Shown in pieces: positions 61,798-64,000 of a stretch of 64,000 bases of DNA. The stretch lies in assembly GCF_004322705.1 (NCBI RefSeq), contig NZ_SIZZ01000001.1:1364001-1428000 (forward strand), written 5' to 3'. This DNA is from Dyella terrae. GTDB lineage: Bacteria; Pseudomonadota; Gammaproteobacteria; Xanthomonadales; Rhodanobacteraceae. Below the pieces are notes generated by a model. It was not told the DNA's origin. It searched no databases and worked only from the letters and a program-made list of their open reading frames with translations. Numbering within the stretch: position 1 is the first letter of the stretch; each line of letters begins with the position of its first letter. The translations under genes were made by a program, and so were the position numbers.

Positions 61798-64000
61798 CTA
61801 CCAAGGCAACGCCAGCGTCATCGAGACAACACCTGCGTGCTCGCGATCGCCCGTGACCTCATCGACGCCGGCGCTCAGCTGTGCGCCATCCACGCCATCC
61901 CACCTGAGGCTGCCGCCGAATACCGTGCCGCGACGTGCGACGCCGATGCCGCCAATCGGGGCCCACTGGTCGAACGCCTGGAAACTGGCATCCTGCACTT
62001 CGCCGTGCATCCCGAAGGCGCGCTGCCACAAGGAATGGCCTTCAAGTACCAGGCGGTTGCTTCGCCAGTTCCAGCCTCGCGACATTCGCAGCCCCATACC
62101 GCCCAGCCAGCGCGAACTCGTGCTGGCACCCGCCTTCAGACCGAAACCCGCGCCGCCCAGCTCATCGAACCCGCGGTCGTGCACCTGCGTGTACTGAAGG
62201 CTCGCGTAGGGCGTGAGGTCAAACACATCCCACCGCCACGGCGCGCCCAGCTCGCCATAACCCAGGCTGTAGCTGCCGCCGCCATCGTCGCCGACACTCA
62301 TCGGGGTTGCGCCCAGCATCAGGCTTCGATGCATCGTCTGGCGATAACTGCCCAGTGCGACGCGCCCGAATCCATACCACCGGTCGGATACCGTACCCGC
62401 GTAGCCGCTCGCCTCCACGGATTGCTGACTCTGCCAGTCGTCGCTGGCATGGAGGCGGCCCATGCCCCGGGTCTGACTAACGCTGAATCCGACGACTTCT
62501 GAGTCGAGGTGAAGATCCCTGCCAACCATCCAGCCGGCCATGTCCGCACCGACGCTGTCGTAACCGTTCCGCGTGAGGTTGCCGCGATAGCCGAGGCTCT
62601 GGCTCCAGATGCTGTCTGCCGGTCCACCCGACAGCGCCATGAACCGGTCCGACACCGCGCGCGATCCCGCGTCGATAGCCTGCAGGGTCATCGACAGACT
62701 GGCGGCATGCAGCTGCCCCGCAAGCGAATGCAGGGATTGCTGCGCCATCGACAAGCCGCTCGACTGCTGGAGGCTGGCAGCCGCCTGTAGTGTCGATCCG
62801 CTCGCAGCCGATGCAGCCGTACTGTTGAGCGTCGCGAACGCGCCGTCCACGCGCTGCGCCGCGGCGAGTGTCGTCGCTGTGTACTGCATGCCCGGCACCG
62901 CCGATGCTTGCACTTGCGACACATTCAGCCACACTTCCTTGCTGCCGTAGTTGAGCGTCGCCGTCAGGAACACGCCCGGCGCGAGATTCAAGGCGTTGAA
63001 CGTACCGGAGACGCCGGTATCGGCCTGGATGACCGACGTATGGGAACTGGCGACGTAACCGCTTGCCGCCCCCATGACATAGAGATCGCCTCCGAGCAGG
63101 CTGGCCACGCCGACATGAAGCACATAACCCAGCTCGAGGGCGAGACGCCCGCCGGCGTACTGCGTGTACTGATTCTGGATGGTGGTGTTCCCGCCGGCCA
63201 CAACGAGCACGCCCTGATTGTCGACCGCATTCGAGACGGTGGCCGTCCGCGAGAGCGTCGCTCCCGGGAGGATGCTCACACGGCCCAGTAACGACACCGC
63301 CGACAACACCCCGGCCGCTACCGTCGTGGCACCGGCGTACGTCGAAGGCTGGGTGAGCAGCAAGGTACCGCTGCCCTGCTTGGTCAGTCCGCCCGCGCCG
63401 CTGATGGCGTTGTTCCACTGCGACGTGCCATCGAAGCTCACCGTGACATCGCCCCAATCGAAACGCGCGGGCCCGTTGACCGCCTTGCCGACGTTGAGCA
63501 GGCCATAGCCAAATGTCGCATCGGGGCCGGGCGTACCCAGATCCGTCGCCGTTCCAAGCAAGGTCTGGCGCACCAGGTCATTGGTGAAATAGGGGTAGGC
63601 CTGCCACACCAGCGCCGCGGCACCCGACACCTGCGGTGCGGCGAATGACGTGCCGCTGACCCAGAGCAGGTTCTGGCTGGTCGTCGTATCGGATTTGCTG
63701 CTCACGATGACGTCGCCCGGTGCCGCCAGGCAACTGGACATCATGCTTCCGCACTTGTTGGAGTAACTGGCCAGCTGATCGGGATGATTGCTGTCCACGG
63801 CCACCACCGTCAGCCAGCCCGGCATCACTTCCGGGACACGCAGGGGCAAGGCGGCCGCGTCACTGGGGTTGGCCGCGCTGTCATTGCCTGCGGCAAACAC
63901 AACCAACCCGCTCCAGTCGTGCACGAACGGGTAGTACGCATTGCGGAAACTCAGTGTCGTGGCGGTATCGGTGGCACTCCAATACACACCGCCCCAGGAG
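61798..64000 (-). CDS. Subtilase autotransporter, C-terminal part (runs off right edge)
   Basis: The last 734 codons of a secreted S8 serine protease. The visible start of the fragment reads SWGGVYWS; the catalytic Ser lies in SGTSFAAPQVSG and the AAGND loop is present, while the catalytic Asp and His lie outside. A passenger stalk with autotransporter-associated repeats follows (GAGGLTKQGSGTLLLTQPSTYAG). The C-terminal 280 residues form the outer-membrane beta-barrel (from about VSDRFMALSGG to the final MTLALPW). It would export its own protease domain to the cell surface. Confidence 0.9.
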   Translation of the reverse strand, partial: SWGGVYWSATDTATTLSFRNAYYPFVHDWSGLVVFAAGNDSAANPSDAAALPLRVPEVMPGWLTVVAVDSNHPDQLASYSNKCGSMMSSCLAAPGDVIVSSKSDTTTSQNLLWVSGTSFAAPQVSGAAALVWQAYPYFTNDLVRQTLLGTATDLGTPGPDATFGYGLLNVGKAVNGPARFDWGDVTVSFDGTSQWNNAISGAGGLTKQGSGTLLLTQPSTYAGATTVAAGVLSAVSLLGRVSILPGATLSRTATVSNAVDNQGVLVVAGGNTTIQNQYTQYAGGRLALELGYVLHVGVASLLGGDLYVMGAASGYVASSHTSVIQADTGVSGTFNALNLAPGVFLTATLNYGSKEVWLNVSQVQASAVPGMQYTATTLAAAQRVDGAFATLNSTAASAASGSTLQAAASLQQSSGLSMAQQSLHSLAGQLHAASLSMTLQAIDAGSRAVSDRFMALSGGPADSIWSQSLGYRGNLTRNGYDSVGADMAGWMVGRDLHLDSEVVGFSVSQTRGMGRLHASDDWQSQQSVEASGYAGTVSDRWYGFGRVALGSYRQTMHRSLMLGATPMSVGDDGGGSYSLGYGELGAPWRWDVFDLTPYASLQYTQVHDRGFDELGGAGFGLKAGASTSSRWLGGMGLRMSRGWNWRSNRLVLEGHSLWQRAFGMHGEVQDASFQAFDQWAPIGGIGVARRGTVFGGSLRWDGVDGAQLSAGVDEVTGDREHAGVVSMTLALPW

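Overview
The window is GC-rich chromosomal DNA with dense, short-spaced operons. The gene content points to a gammaproteobacterium of the Xanthomonadales, most likely Rhodanobacteraceae (Dyella, Luteibacter or Rhodanobacter type). The signs are a pilVWXY1 minor-pilin operon, an aryl-polyene (xanthomonadin-like) pigment cluster, branched-chain amino acid catabolism genes (leucine dehydrogenase, isovaleryl-CoA dehydrogenase, fused isobutyryl-CoA mutase), and many secreted hydrolases. I saw no tRNA, rRNA, CRISPR array, insertion sequence or prophage. The genus assignment is inference from gene content only.

Layout. 1-3195: type IV pilus minor pilins pilV-pilW-pilX and the start of pilY1 (minus strand). 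3391-10230: an ABC exporter, endonuclease V, a large MscS-type channel and two convergent AraC-type regulators. 10453-16447: three secreted hydrolases (CocE-like, esterase D-like, class C beta-lactamase-like) and a DUF3761 protein. 16593-28894: mixed housekeeping and accessory genes (PAP2 phosphatase, DUF72, luciferase-like oxidoreductase, HDOD protein, periplasmic methyltransferase, RNA ligase-like protein, orphan ExbD, YjdM, kinase-like protein, DUF2383 protein, cupin-AraC regulator, orphan secreted protein). 28962-32423: fused isobutyryl-CoA mutase IcmF. 32780-36421: four tandem paralogous secreted proteins, each with two TonB-C-terminal-like modules. 36511-41532: YceI, a TetR-hydrolase pair, an M48 lipoprotein protease, a YXWGXW protein and leucine dehydrogenase.

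41605-44539 is a complete hydrogen cyanide synthase operon, hcnABC, joined by ATGA overlaps. Upstream lie a 9/10 match to the FNR/ANR consensus, a -10 element at the right distance, and a rho-independent terminator inside the predicted leader. Together these suggest oxygen-responsive initiation plus a possible attenuation step. An 880-bp gap separates it from the divergent aryl-polyene cluster (45420-59224, with an associated gene to 59737). That cluster has two acyl carrier proteins, three full ketosynthases, a chain-length-factor-like protein, two hotdog dehydratases, a ketoreductase, a thioesterase, two acyltransferases, a methyltransferase, a glycosyltransferase, a LolA-like carrier and an MMPL exporter. 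No acyl-activating ligase and no enzyme making the aromatic starter lie in this window.

59780-64000: an unidentified protein, isovaleryl-CoA dehydrogenase, and the C-terminal part of a subtilase autotransporter that runs off the right edge. The best leads for new biology are the tandem TonB-C-like paralogs, the hcn leader, and a 24-bp-unit inverted repeat array between two convergent genes at 20484-20675.
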